Shown here: in pieces, positions 18,912 to 27,569 of the stretch
How the letters are laid out: the number at the start of each line of letters is the position of its first letter
Position numbering within the stretch: the first letter of the stretch is position 1
From: Paramagnetospirillum magneticum AMB-1
GTDB lineage: Bacteria; Pseudomonadota; Alphaproteobacteria; Rhodospirillales; Magnetospirillaceae
Reading direction: 5' to 3'
Length of the DNA: 64,000 nucleotides
NCBI RefSeq assembly: GCF_000009985.1
Contig: NC_007626.1
Coordinates: 4,631,789 to 4,695,788, forward strand
Position numbers and translations under genes: made by a program
The notes under the pieces: generated by a model
The model's input: the letters and a program-made list of their open reading frames with translations, nothing else
Databases searched by the model: none
Told to the model about the DNA's origin: nothing

Positions 18912-20450
18912 TTACAGCGGAATGTTGCCGTGCTTGCGCCACGGATTCTTCACGTCCTTGTCCTTCAGCATGGCCAGCGAGCGGCAGATGCGCTTCCTGG
19001 TATTGCGAGGCATGATGACGTCGTCGATGAAGCCGCGATGCCCGGCGATGAAGGGATTGGCGAACTTCTGGCGGTATTCCTCGGTGCGGGCCGCGATCTT
19101 TTCCGCATCGCCGATATCGGAGCGGAAGATGATCTCCACCGCGCCCTTGGGACCCATCACCGCGATCTCGGCGGTGGGCCAGGCGAAGTTGACGTCGCCG
19201 CGCAGGTGCTTGGAGCTCATCACGTCATAGGCGCCGCCATAGGCCTTGCGGGTGATGACGGTGATCTTGGGCACCGTGCACTCGGCATAGGCGTACAGCA
19301 ACTTGGCGCCGTGCTTGATGATGCCGCCGTATTCCTGGCTGGTGCCGGGCAGGAAGCCGGGCACGTCCACGAAGGTGACGATGGGAATGTTGAAGGCATC
19401 GCAGAAGCGCACGAAGCGGGCGCCCTTGATGGAGGACGAGATGTCGAGACAGCCGGCCAGCACCATGGGCTGGTTGGCGACGATGCCCACCGTGCGGCCT
19501 TCCATGCGGGCAAAGCCGACGATGATGTTGCCGGCATAGCCGGGCTGCACCTCGAAGAAATCGCCTTCGTCCACGACCTTGAGGATCAGTTCCTTCATGT
19601 CGTAGGGCTTGTTGGCGTTGTCGGGAATCAGGGTGTCGAGGCTGGTCTCGATGCGCTCGGGCCCGTCGCTGGTGGGACGCACCGGCGGCTTCTCGCGGTT
19701 GGAACTGGGCAGGAAGTCCATGAAGCGGCGCAGCTGCAGCAGCGCCTCCACGTCGTTCTCGAAGGCCAGATCGGCAACGCCCGACTTGGTGGAGTGGGTC
19801 ACCGCGCCGCCCAGTTCCTCGGCGGTCACCGTCTCGTGGGTGACGGTCTTGACCACGTCCGGGCCGGTCACGAACATGTACGAGCTGTCCTTGACCATGA
19901 AGATGTAGTCGGTCATGGCCGGGGAGTACACGGCGCCGCCGGCGCACGGGCCCATGATCATGGAGATCTGGGGCACCACGCCGGACGCCATGACGTTGCG
20001 CTGGAAGACCTCGGCATAGCCGGCCAGGGAGGCGACGCCTTCCTGGATGCGGGCGCCGCCCGAATCGTTGAGGCCGATGACCGGGGCGCCGACCTGGACC
20101 GCCTTGTCCATGATCTTGCAGATCTTCTCGGCATGGGCCTCGGACAGCGAGCCGCCGAATACGGTGAAGTCCTGGCTGAACACGAAGACCAGACGGCCGT
20201 TGATGGTGCCGTAGCCGGTGACCACGCCGTCGCCGGGGATCATGTTGTCTTCGGAATCCATGCCGAAGTCGGTGCAGCGATGCTCCTTGAACATGTCCCA
20301 TTCCTCGAAGGAATCGGGATCGAGGAGAAGCTCGATACGCTCACGCGCGGTGAGCTTGCCGCGCTTGTGTTGGGCGGCGATGCGCTTCTCGCCACCGCCC
20401 ATACGGGCGCCTTCCCTCTTTTCCTCGAGCTGCTGAATGATTTCGTGCAT
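18912..20450 (-). CDS. pccB: Propionyl-CoA carboxylase, carboxyltransferase subunit
   Basis: A 512-residue beta subunit with two crotonase-fold halves. Seen are GDGVVTGYGTINGRLVFVFSQDFTVFGGS, GLNDSGGARIQEG and GPCAGGAVYSPAMTDYI (acyl-CoA oxyanion hole) in the first half. The second half has DVPGFLPG and RKAYGGAYDVMSSKHL. First gene of the operon pccB-pccA-can-mutase. Its promoter region (20451-20617) is shared with the divergent PccR-type regulator and contains several TTGCGAA elements, so induction by propionyl-CoA or related metabolites is likely. Confidence 0.95.
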   Translation of the reverse strand: MHEIIQQLEEKREGARMGGGEKRIAAQHKRGKLTARERIELLLDPDSFEEWDMFKEHRCTDFGMDSEDNMIPGDGVVTGYGTINGRLVFVFSQDFTVFGGSLSEAHAEKICKIMDKAVQVGAPVIGLNDSGGARIQEGVASLAGYAEVFQRNVMASGVVPQISMIMGPCAGGAVYSPAMTDYIFMVKDSSYMFVTGPDVVKTVTHETVTAEELGGAVTHSTKSGVADLAFENDVEALLQLRRFMDFLPSSNREKPPVRPTSDGPERIETSLDTLIPDNANKPYDMKELILKVVDEGDFFEVQPGYAGNIIVGFARMEGRTVGIVANQPMVLAGCLDISSSIKGARFVRFCDAFNIPIVTFVDVPGFLPGTSQEYGGIIKHGAKLLYAYAECTVPKITVITRKAYGGAYDVMSSKHLRGDVNFAWPTAEIAVMGPKGAVEIIFRSDIGDAEKIAARTEEYRQKFANPFIAGHRGFIDDVIMPRNTRKRICRSLAMLKDKDVKNPWRKHGNIPL

Positions 20451-20492
20451 GGACGCGGGCCTCCGGCGGGCAGAGTGACATTGGCGTCGGTC

Positions 20493-20597
20493 TTATTCGC
20501 AAAGCCCCATGGCTGCAACAGGAGTCGCCGGGAAAAGGGCGGTGTTGCGAAGTGATTCGCAACCTTCCCCTGCGAAGTTGCTAAGGTTGCGAAGGAC
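20493..20597. promoter_or_regulatory. Likely PccR operator region: TTGCGAA repeats between pccB and its regulator
   Basis: A perfect palindrome GTTGCGAA-GTGA-TTCGCAAC lies at 20544-20563. Further half-sites are ATTCGCAAAG (20493-20502), TGCGAAG (20571-20577) and TTGCGAAG (about 20586). RamB/PccR-type regulators are known to bind TTTGCAAA-N4-TTTGCAAA-like sites; the spacing of four here agrees. The arrangement suits control of both divergent promoters. Confidence 0.75.
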
Positions 20598-20617
20598 GCG
20601 TGGGGCGGTTATAACCA

Positions 20618-22048
20618 ATGGCCATGAACAAGAAACTGTTCCTCGGCTACAAACTCCGGCGCCTGCGCGAGGGCAAGAAGCTGTCCCAGGCGGCGCTTGC
20701 CGTGCTGCTGGAGGTGTCGCCCAGCTACCTCAATCAGATCGAGAACAACCAGCGCCCGCTGACGGTTCCGGTGCTGCTGCGCATCGCCAAGGTGCTGGAC
20801 GTCGACCTCGCCACCCTGGTGGAGGACGAGGAATCCCGCCTGGTGGCCGATCTGCGCGAGGCGCTGAACGATCCGGTGTTCGGCTCGGGCTCCATCGGGC
20901 TGTCGGAGCTGCGCAACGCCGCTTCGGCCTCGCCCGAGCTGGCCAAGCGGGTGCTGACGCTGTACCAGACCTTCCGGCAGCTGGACGAGCGCATGCAGTC
21001 GCTGACCGAGAACCTGTCCTCGGCCACGGGGGAAGAGAGGGGCGGACACGCCCACTTCCCCTACGAGGAGGTCCGCGACTTCTTCTACTACTGCAACAAC
21101 TATTTCGGCCCCCTGGACGAGGCGGCCGAGGCGCTGGTGGAGGAAGAGGGCTTCCGCCTGGGCCAGATGCACAACGATCTGGTGGCATATCTGGAAAACC
21201 GCCACGGCGTGCGCGTGCGCATCGTCGCCGAGGACGACACGGCGGGCATGCGCACCTTCGAGCCGGGGGCAGGCTCGCTGTCGCTGTCGGCGCTGCTGTC
21301 GGTGCCCAGCCGCACCTTCCAGTTGGCCCACCAGGTGGCGCTGCTGGCCTATCACGAGCGGATCGAGGAGGTGGTGGCCGGCGCCAAGCTGTCGTCGGAC
21401 GATGCCCGCTCCATCTGCCGGGTCGGGCTGGCCAATTACTTCGCCGGCGCCCTGGTGATGCCCTATATGGCCTTCGCCAATCAGGCCAAGGCGCTGCGCC
21501 ACGATATCGAGCAGTTGCAGAGCCGCTTCGGCGCCAGCTTCGAACAGGTCGCCCATCGCCTGTCCACCCTGCAACGGCCGGGGGCACGCGGCGTGCCGTT
21601 CTATTTCGTCCGCGTCGACATGGCCGGCAACATCACCAAGCGCCACTCGGCGACCCGCTTCCACTTCACCCGTTTCGGCGGCGCCTGCCCGCTGTGGAAC
21701 GTGCACGAAGCCTTTGCCCAGCCGGGCAAGATCCTGGTGCAGCTGGCCCGCATGCCCGATTCCATCTCCTATATCTGCGTGGCGCGCACCGTGTCCAAGC
21801 GCGGTGGCTCCTACCTCCGGCCCGACCGCCAGTTCGCCGTCGGCCTGGGCTGCGAGACGGCCTATGCCTCCGAAGTGGTCTATTCCGCCGGCCTGGACCT
21901 CGCCTCCGAGCAGGCCGCCGTGCCCATCGGCGTCAACTGCCGCATCTGCGAGCGCGACGATTGCCGCCAGCGCGCCTTCCCGCCCATCGGCAGCCATATC
22001 AGCGTCGACGAGAACAACCGGTCTTTCGTGCCGTATCTGTTTGCGTGA
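20618..22048 (+). CDS. pccR: Short-chain fatty acyl transcriptional regulator (PccR/RamB/ScfR type)
   Basis: A 476-residue regulator, divergent from pccB. The N-terminal XRE helix-turn-helix (YKLRRLREGKKLSQAALAVLLEVSPSYLNQIENNQRP) is followed by a long helical linker and an ImmA/IrrE-like (DUF955) domain. The expected HExxH is degenerate (about residues 245-252 read AYHERIEE). The C-terminal DUF2083 domain has Cys residues in NCRICERDDCRQRAFPPIG. This layout is that of PccR in Rhodobacter, which activates propionyl-CoA carboxylase genes. An ATG at 20624 (MNKK) is an alternative start. Function inferred from layout, gene position and operators. Confidence 0.88.
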   Translation: MAMNKKLFLGYKLRRLREGKKLSQAALAVLLEVSPSYLNQIENNQRPLTVPVLLRIAKVLDVDLATLVEDEESRLVADLREALNDPVFGSGSIGLSELRNAASASPELAKRVLTLYQTFRQLDERMQSLTENLSSATGEERGGHAHFPYEEVRDFFYYCNNYFGPLDEAAEALVEEEGFRLGQMHNDLVAYLENRHGVRVRIVAEDDTAGMRTFEPGAGSLSLSALLSVPSRTFQLAHQVALLAYHERIEEVVAGAKLSSDDARSICRVGLANYFAGALVMPYMAFANQAKALRHDIEQLQSRFGASFEQVAHRLSTLQRPGARGVPFYFVRVDMAGNITKRHSATRFHFTRFGGACPLWNVHEAFAQPGKILVQLARMPDSISYICVARTVSKRGGSYLRPDRQFAVGLGCETAYASEVVYSAGLDLASEQAAVPIGVNCRICERDDCRQRAFPPIGSHISVDENNRSFVPYLFA

Positions 22049-22061
22049 TTATTGATAAACC

Positions 22062-22114
22062 AAAGGGAGGTTTGGAGGCATGCCTCCAAGCGGGTTTGGG
22101 CGGCAGCCCAATCC
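22062..22114 (+). repeat. REP-like palindromic element, partial copy A
   Basis: AAAGGGAGGTTTGGAGG-CA-TGCCTCCAAGC followed by a TTTGGGCGGCAGCCCAA hairpin. The same element occurs at about 38924-39036 and, inverted, at 45836-45929. It is intergenic, between the convergent regulator and helicase genes. Confidence 0.7.
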
Positions 22115-24541
22115 TCAGCGCCGCCCCTTCAGCACCGCGAACGGTGAATCCGAAGGCTGTTCCGGCCGGACCTTGCGCCGGGGCTTCCGGCCCGTCCTGA
22201 ACCCGTCGCCCGCCCGCACATAGCCCAGCGCCTCCAGCACGCTTTCCGTCGCCGCCGGTCCCAGGCCCAGGGCCGAGTGCATGTCGTGGCTGGGCTGGAA
22301 GACCCCGTCATGGGCGGCGGCGCGGGCCAGGGCGGCGAAGCGTTCCAGGACGTCGCGGCGCACCGCCACCTTGCCCAGCACGCCATAGCCCACCGCCTCG
22401 TAGAAGGCCGGCGGCACGCCATCGGCCAAGGGCACCGCCGGGCGGGGGCCGGGGATGTCCGGGGCGGAGGTTCCCGCATGGATGGACCACAGCAGGGCGC
22501 GCAAGCCTTGCGCCTTGGGCTTGAGCAGGGCCGGGATATACAGGCCGTGCCGCCCGACCCGGATATCCAGGCGGGCCAGGGCCAGGGAATCGTCCTTGGT
22601 CAGGGTGCGGACCAGGGCCTCGTCACAGGGCATGGAGCCCAGCCCCTCGGCCAATTGATGCGCCAGCCCCCGCGCCCCGCCGGTCAACGGCGCCTGACCC
22701 AGGCGAACCAGGGAGGGCAACCGGTTGGCCAGCCAGCTCCGGACCACGTCCGCCAGCCTCTGGCGCAGGCGTTCGCGCCCCTTGGGCGGCAGCAGGTCGC
22801 CGTCGGGGGCCTCCACCTTGGGGTGCAGGGCATCGGCCCCGGCGGACAGGCAGGCCAGGGGCTCGCCGCGCCAGAAAAGGCCGTCCGGCCCCAGCTCGAA
22901 GGCCTCGGGCGGGTCGGCCAGGGCCTGGGTCAGGCGGCGGTCCACCTCGGGCGCCAGGGCCCGCAGGGCGGCGGCCAGCATGGTGCGTCCGGCCGCCGAA
23001 TTGTCCGCCTGATCCACCTGGAAGCGGAACCCGGCCAGACGGCCCACATACTCGCCCTCCACCCGCACCTCGCCCTCGGGTCCGATCTCGGAATCCATGG
23101 CGCCGCCGTCGCGCAGGCGGCGCACCAGCACGGCGGTGCGCTTGTCGACGAAGCGGTTGGTGAGCCGCTGGTGCAGCGCATCGGACAGGCGGTCCTCGAC
23201 GCCGCGGGTCACCTCCTGCCAATGGGCGGAGTCGGGCACCCAGTCGCTGCGGTGCGACACATAGGTCCAGGTGCGGATGTTGGCGATGCGCTGAACGATG
23301 GTGTCCAGCTCGCCGTCGGTGCGGTCGATGCGCCGAATGTTCTCGGCCAGCCAATCGGTGGGCAGGCGACCCGAGGGAGCGGCCAGATAGCGGAAGATGC
23401 GGCCCAGCAGCCGGGTATGGGATTCATCCATCACCTTGCGGAAGTCGGGGACGCGGCAAACCTCCCACAGCAGCTTCACCCGCTCGGGATGGCTGGCCAG
23501 ACGGATGATGTCCTCGTCCTGGGCCAGGGCGGCCAGGGCCAACTGGTCGTCGGCGTCGCGCGCCCGCAGCAGGCCGGGCTTGTCCGGCGGCCGGTCCAGG
23601 CTGGACAGCAGGGCGGCAACGGAGGCGAAGCGCAGGTCGGCATTGCGCCAGTAGAGGGTCTTCAGGGGATCGAAGCGGTGATTCTCCACCTGCTCGACGA
23701 TCTCCGAGGCGATGGTCCCCGCGTCCATGGTGGTGCCGAAGGTGCCGTCGTTCATGTGCCGCCCGGCGCGGCCGGCGATCTGGGCGATCTCGGTGGGCTC
23801 CAGGGGGCGCGGCGCCCTGCCGTCGAACTTGCGCAGGGCGGCGAAGGCCACATGGTCCACGTCCATGTTGAGCCCCATGCCGATAGCGTCGGTGGCGACG
23901 ATGTAATCCACCTCCCCCGCCTGATACATTCCCACCTGGGCGTTGCGGGTACGAGGGCTCAGCGCGCCCAGCACCACCGCCGCCCCGCCCCGAGAACGGC
24001 GGACGAATTCGGCCATGGCGTAGACCTCGGCCGCCGAGAAGGCCACCAGCACCGAGCGCGGCGGCAGGCGGCCCAGCTTCTTCGCCCCCACATGGGTGAG
24101 CTGGGAAAAGCGCGGCCGGCTCATGAACTCGACGCCGGGCACCAGACGGCGGATCAGCGGCCGGATGGTCTCGGCGCCCAGGAACAGGGTCTCGGACTCG
24201 CCCCGGGCATGCAGCAGGCGGTCGGTGAAGATGTGGCCGCGCTCGGGATCGGCGCAAAGCTGGATCTCGTCCACCGCCAGGAACGCCACCCGGCGGTCCA
24301 GCGGCATGGATTCCACCGTGCAGACCAGCCAGCGCGCATGGGACGGGATGATCTTCTCTTCGCCGGTGATCAGCGCCACGTTGGCGGCACCCTTGATCTT
24401 CACCATGCGGTCGTAGTTTTCCCGCGCCAGCAGGCGCAGCGGAAAGCCGATCATGCCGCTGGCATGGGCCAGCATGCGCTCCATGGCGAAGTGGGTCTTG
24501 CCGGTATTGGTGGGGCCGAGGACGGCAAGGATGCGGGTCAT
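22115..24541 (-). CDS. Suv3-like DEAH-type RNA helicase
   Basis: An 808-residue SF2 helicase resembling mitochondrial SUV3, a family common in alphaproteobacteria. Walker A is GPTNTGKTH (residues 9-17). Motif II is the variant DEIQ (AVDEIQLCADPERGH, near residue 92). SAAEVYAM, GMGLNMDVDHVAF and the C-terminal helicase motif IAQIAGRAGRHMNDG follow. The C-terminal ~400 residues are helical and end in basic KPRRKVRPE. SUV3 proteins unwind RNA duplexes, often with a degradosome or exonuclease partner; no partner is adjacent. The ATG at 24541 is close to the helicase motif I, as in the family. Confidence 0.88.
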   Translation of the reverse strand: MTRILAVLGPTNTGKTHFAMERMLAHASGMIGFPLRLLARENYDRMVKIKGAANVALITGEEKIIPSHARWLVCTVESMPLDRRVAFLAVDEIQLCADPERGHIFTDRLLHARGESETLFLGAETIRPLIRRLVPGVEFMSRPRFSQLTHVGAKKLGRLPPRSVLVAFSAAEVYAMAEFVRRSRGGAAVVLGALSPRTRNAQVGMYQAGEVDYIVATDAIGMGLNMDVDHVAFAALRKFDGRAPRPLEPTEIAQIAGRAGRHMNDGTFGTTMDAGTIASEIVEQVENHRFDPLKTLYWRNADLRFASVAALLSSLDRPPDKPGLLRARDADDQLALAALAQDEDIIRLASHPERVKLLWEVCRVPDFRKVMDESHTRLLGRIFRYLAAPSGRLPTDWLAENIRRIDRTDGELDTIVQRIANIRTWTYVSHRSDWVPDSAHWQEVTRGVEDRLSDALHQRLTNRFVDKRTAVLVRRLRDGGAMDSEIGPEGEVRVEGEYVGRLAGFRFQVDQADNSAAGRTMLAAALRALAPEVDRRLTQALADPPEAFELGPDGLFWRGEPLACLSAGADALHPKVEAPDGDLLPPKGRERLRQRLADVVRSWLANRLPSLVRLGQAPLTGGARGLAHQLAEGLGSMPCDEALVRTLTKDDSLALARLDIRVGRHGLYIPALLKPKAQGLRALLWSIHAGTSAPDIPGPRPAVPLADGVPPAFYEAVGYGVLGKVAVRRDVLERFAALARAAAHDGVFQPSHDMHSALGLGPAATESVLEALGYVRAGDGFRTGRKPRRKVRPEQPSDSPFAVLKGRR

Positions 24542-24555
24542 GACTCGAATCGGCC

Positions 24556-24584
24556 TTGCAAAGGACTGCCGGTTGCTCTTATGG
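24556..24584 (+). promoter_or_regulatory. Promoter of the 4.5S RNA gene
   Basis: TTGCAA (24556-24561), a 17-base spacer and TTATGG (24579-24584) end eight bases before the predicted RNA 5' end. Confidence 0.6.
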
Positions 24585-24592
24585 TCCGCCCC

Positions 24593-24686
24593 GGGAGATC
24601 GGCATGGACGGACCCGTCGCCAACCCGGTCAGGTCCGGAAGGAAGCAGCCGTAACGATTTCCGGTCCGGGTCGTGTCCGGTCTCCC
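24593..24686 (+). ncRNA. ffs: 4.5S RNA, small bacterial signal recognition particle RNA
   Basis: The signature GGTCAGGTCCGGAAGGAAGC, with a GGAA apical tetraloop and flanking asymmetric loop, is at about 24629-24648. The ends pair: GGGAGATCGG at 24593 with CCGGTCTCCC ending at 24686. It binds Ffh for co-translational membrane targeting. The ~94-base length fits the bacterial short form. Confidence 0.93.
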
Positions 24687-24709
24687 ACCCTTCCCCTACA
24701 GAGTCAGTC

Positions 24710-24832
24710 TGTCATCCCGAGCACAAGCGAGGGATCTCATCCTGGCATGCTGTTTCCGAACTGGCCAGGCCGCAACAGACGGAGATTCCTCGGCTTTGCC
24801 TCGGAATGACAAGTTCGGGCCTCGGAATGACC
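24710..24832. repeat. Dispersed palindromic repeat (TGTCATCCCGA...TCGGAATGAC), copy 1
   Basis: Starts TGTCATCCCGAGC, contains GAGGGATCTCATC and GAGATTCCTCGG, and ends CCTCGGAATGACA with a second CCTCGGAATGACC 10 bases later. The ends and inner parts are inverted relative to each other. A related copy lies at 25304-25408, on the other side of the marR gene. Confidence 0.75.
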
Positions 24833-24841
24833 AGCAGAGCC

Positions 24842-25264
24842 TCAGCCCGCCTCGTTGGCGTCGGCGGCGGCAGTGACGATGATGTCGCCGAACTCGCGCA
24901 GGAACACCGAGCCCTTCACCGTGCGCTGAATCAGCACCGAGCGGCGATCCTGGTCGTCGACCTTGCGCTTGACCAGGCCAAACTCGGTCAGGCGGTCCAG
25001 CGCACGGGTGATGGCGGGCTTGGAGATGTTCAGCGTCTCCGCCAGGCCGCGCACCGTATGGGGCGGCGGAATGAGGTAGACGGTCAGCAGCAGCGCCATC
25101 TGGCGGGCGGACAGGTCGGGGGCGTCACGCCGGACGCTTTCGACGATGGCTCCGCGCCAGAGGTCGAGAGCTTGCACCGGTTTCAGGGAAACGCCCATCA
25201 TCCACTCATTCGTTGCGACGACGAAATCTTTTAGCCGAGGAGGGACTGGGGGGCAATGGCTCAT
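24842..25264 (-). CDS. MarR family transcriptional regulator
   Basis: A 140-residue (or ~119 if ATG 25201 is used) winged-helix regulator. The DNA-binding segment is VRGLAETLNISKPAITRALDRLTEFGLVKRKVDDQDRRSVLIQRT, with the MarR wing D-x-R-D-x-R-S pattern as DDQDRRS. Ligand and target are unknown. It stands alone, flanked on both sides by copies of the same dispersed repeat, so any operator should lie in the repeat-rich upstream 150 bases. Members of this family often regulate stress or catabolic genes; none is adjacent. Confidence 0.82.
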   Translation of the reverse strand: MSHCPPVPPRLKDFVVATNEWMMGVSLKPVQALDLWRGAIVESVRRDAPDLSARQMALLLTVYLIPPPHTVRGLAETLNISKPAITRALDRLTEFGLVKRKVDDQDRRSVLIQRTVKGSVFLREFGDIIVTAAADANEAG

Positions 25265-25303
25265 ATGGCCCCCCGCCGAATTGTCATACCCCGGGATTCC
25301 GAA

Positions 25304-25408
25304 TTGTCATCCCGACGACCACCGGGAGGAGGGATCTCCGCTTGGCCGCCTTTTCCAATGAGGTAGGGCCGTCCCAGGCCGAGATTCCTCGCCTGCGCTC
25401 GGAATGAC
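25304..25408. repeat. Dispersed palindromic repeat, copy 2
   Basis: Starts TTGTCATCCCGACG, contains GAGGGATCTCCGC and GAGATTCCTCGCC and ends GCTCGGAATGACC. It has the same architecture as the copy at 24710-24832. A partial unit (TTGTCATACCCCGGG) precedes it at about 25281. Confidence 0.75.
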
Positions 25409-25415
25409 CCGGGGG

Positions 25416-26117
25416 TCAGGGCGACAGCAGACGCTCCACCTCGGGCAGCGCCTCCGGGGTGCCCACGTGGTACCAGTTGCCGTCGTGGACCAGCCCGAAC
25501 AGGCGGCGGGCCTGGGCGGCCCGGTCATAAAGCACGTTCAGCGAGAACTTGCCCTCGGGCGCGCCCTCGAACAGCCGGTGGTGCAGCACCTGCACGCCGG
25601 AGAACAGATACGGCGCCGACGGGGCCTCGCCCCGCCGGTGGGGAACGTCGGCGGCGTCGAGGAAGAAATCGCCCTTGCCCTCGTAGCCCACGGCGCCCTC
25701 CACTTTTTGCAGCAGCAGCAGGGCGTCCATGCGGTTGGGGTCCCACATCCGCGCCAGACGGGCCAGGGCCGGGACCGGACCATCGGTCCAGATGATGTCG
25801 CTGTTGACCACGTAGAACGAGGAATGGCCGAGATGGGGCAGGGCCTTGGCCACCCCGCCGCCGGTCTCCAGCAGGTCCGGCTCGTGGGAGATGGTGATCT
25901 CGCCCCGGCCGGCCAGATGCTCGACCACCGTGTCGGCCAGCCAGTGGGTGTTGACCACGATATCGTCGATGCCGGCCCGCTCCACATGGTCCAGCGCCCG
26001 GTCCAGCATGGTGCGCCCGGCGACGCTGACCAGCGGCTTGGGCGTCGTCAGGGTGATGGGCCGCATCCTGAGGCCCAGGCCGGCGGCCAGGACCATGGCG
26101 TGGGTGATGGCGCTCAC
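25416..26117 (-). CDS. murU: Sugar-1-phosphate nucleotidyltransferase, MurU type
   Basis: A 233-residue nucleotidyltransferase. The N-terminal MVLAAGLGLRMRPITLTTPKPL is the NTP-binding signature, then DDIVVNTHWLAD and VVNSDIIWTD. MurU makes UDP-MurNAc from MurNAc-1-phosphate in the peptidoglycan recycling route that bypasses de novo synthesis. The GTG at 26117 overlaps the amgK stop (GTGA), giving translational coupling. The upstream kinase of the AmgK family supports MurU rather than a mannose-1-phosphate guanylyltransferase, which is the usual automatic label. Fourth gene of xerC-tsaE-amgK-murU. Confidence 0.87.
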   Translation of the reverse strand: MSAITHAMVLAAGLGLRMRPITLTTPKPLVSVAGRTMLDRALDHVERAGIDDIVVNTHWLADTVVEHLAGRGEITISHEPDLLETGGGVAKALPHLGHSSFYVVNSDIIWTDGPVPALARLARMWDPNRMDALLLLQKVEGAVGYEGKGDFFLDAADVPHRRGEAPSAPYLFSGVQVLHHRLFEGAPEGKFSLNVLYDRAAQARRLFGLVHDGNWYHVGTPEALPEVERLLSP

Positions 26118-27106
26118 GGGCTGGGCACTCCCCGCGAGGCCTTGGGGATGTGGCGGTCGAGCCAGCGGCTCAGCTCGGCCAGGACCGGATGGCGGCACGA
26201 GGCCTCCAGCAGCCGCCACAAGCGGGGAATGTGGATCAGATAGCCGAACTTGCCATCGCGCTTGCACAGCCGGGTGAAGATGCCGATCACCTTGGCGTGG
26301 CGCTGGGCCGCCATCACCGCCCACGAGGCCTCGAACACCGCCCGGTCGAGATGGGGAAAGCGCCTGAGCCAGCGTCCCTTCATGATCTCGATCATCACCG
26401 GGTCGATGTCGCGCCGGGCGTCTTCCAGCAGGCTCATCAGGTCATAGGTGGCCGGGCCGATCACCGCGTCCTGGAAATCCAGCAGGCCGCAGGCGGCCAG
26501 CCCCGGACGGTCCAGCAGCAGCAGATTGTCCACGTGGAAATCCCGCAGCACCAGGGTGTCGGGCACCATGCGCGCCACCGGGAACAGCCTGGTCCAGATC
26601 TCCACGTATTCGGCCCGCACCGCCGCGTCGGTGTCGTGGCCGCTGATGGCCGGCATGTACCAGTCGGTCAGCAGGCAGGCCTCGGTCAGCAGCTTCTCGT
26701 CGTCATAGGGCGGCGTTCCGGCCAGCACGGAATCCGGCCGGGCGGCGATCTCGGCCAGCACGTCGGTGGCCAGCCGGTAAAGGGCCGGCTCGTCATGGCC
26801 CGCCTCCAGCAGCCGGGTATAGGTGCCGTCGCCCAGATCCTCCAGCAGCAGCAGGCCGTTCTCCTCGTCCACCGCCAGCAGGGCGGGGGCGGATAGGCCC
26901 ATCTCGCGCAGATGGCGGGCGATGCGCACGAAGGGGCGCACGTCCTCCTTGGGCGGCGGCGCATCCATCAGCACCGCCGGCTTGCCGTCCAGCACCAGCC
27001 GGTCGTAATGGCGGAAGCTGGCATCGCCGGCCAGCCGCCCGCGCCGGGCGGCGCCCCAGCCGGCCTTGGCCAGGAAGTCTTGAATAAGATTTTCGCGCTC
27101 ACTCAT
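26114..27106 (-). CDS. amgK: MurNAc/GlcNAc kinase, AmgK-type aminoglycoside phosphotransferase fold
   Basis: A 330-residue APH-fold kinase expected to phosphorylate the anomeric position of MurNAc. Nucleotide- and catalytic-site motifs are GLLLLEDLGDGTYTRLLE, then LVLRDFHVDNLLLL (catalytic Asp in the HxDxxxxN-type loop, here RDFHVDN) and LLDFQDAVIGPATYDLMSLL (metal Asp). ATG 27106 overlaps the tsaE 3' end; the longer frame to 27142 lies within tsaE. Partner murU follows with overlap. Confidence 0.9.
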   Translation of the reverse strand: MSERENLIQDFLAKAGWGAARRGRLAGDASFRHYDRLVLDGKPAVLMDAPPPKEDVRPFVRIARHLREMGLSAPALLAVDEENGLLLLEDLGDGTYTRLLEAGHDEPALYRLATDVLAEIAARPDSVLAGTPPYDDEKLLTEACLLTDWYMPAISGHDTDAAVRAEYVEIWTRLFPVARMVPDTLVLRDFHVDNLLLLDRPGLAACGLLDFQDAVIGPATYDLMSLLEDARRDIDPVMIEIMKGRWLRRFPHLDRAVFEASWAVMAAQRHAKVIGIFTRLCKRDGKFGYLIHIPRLWRLLEASCRHPVLAELSRWLDRHIPKASRGVPSP

Positions 27107-27569
27107 GCGCCAATTCTCCGATACGGTCGGCCCAGGGGCCATAAGCGGTCAAGGTGGCGTGGCGGCCCAGCCCGGCCTCGCCCTGTTGCAGCAGTACTTC
27201 GAGGCGGCGGCGCGGCAGATGGGGCCCCAACTTGTCGGGCCATTCGATCAGGCTGATGCCCTCGGCGAAGGCCTCCTCGATGTCCAGTTCCAGGGCGTCG
27301 TCGGGCTTTTCCAGACGGTAGAGGTCGAAATGCCAGACCAGCCCGGCCGGGGTCTCGTATTGCTGCACCAGGGTGAAGGTGGGGCTTGGCACCTCTTCCT
27401 CATCGTCGGTCAGCGCCTGGATCAGGGCGCGGGCCAGGGTGCTCTTGCCGGTGCCCAGCGTGCCTTCCAGGGCGATGACGTCGCCGGGACGGACCAGGGC
27501 GGCCAGCTTGCGGCCCAGGCGGATGGTGTCGGCCTCGACGGGCAGATCGAAGGAAATGACCAGACTCAT
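27099..27569 (-). CDS. tsaE: tRNA threonylcarbamoyladenosine biosynthesis ATPase
   Basis: A 156-residue P-loop ATPase needed with TsaB/TsaD for t6A37 formation in ANN-decoding tRNAs. Walker A is EGTLGTGKSTLARAL (about residues 35-49). PSPTFTLVQQYE and HFDLYRLEKPDD are TsaE hallmarks, followed by SLIEWPDKL. It overlaps xerC upstream by four bases and amgK downstream by eight. Confidence 0.95.
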   Translation of the reverse strand: MSLVISFDLPVEADTIRLGRKLAALVRPGDVIALEGTLGTGKSTLARALIQALTDDEEEVPSPTFTLVQQYETPAGLVWHFDLYRLEKPDDALELDIEEAFAEGISLIEWPDKLGPHLPRRRLEVLLQQGEAGLGRHATLTAYGPWADRIGELAHE

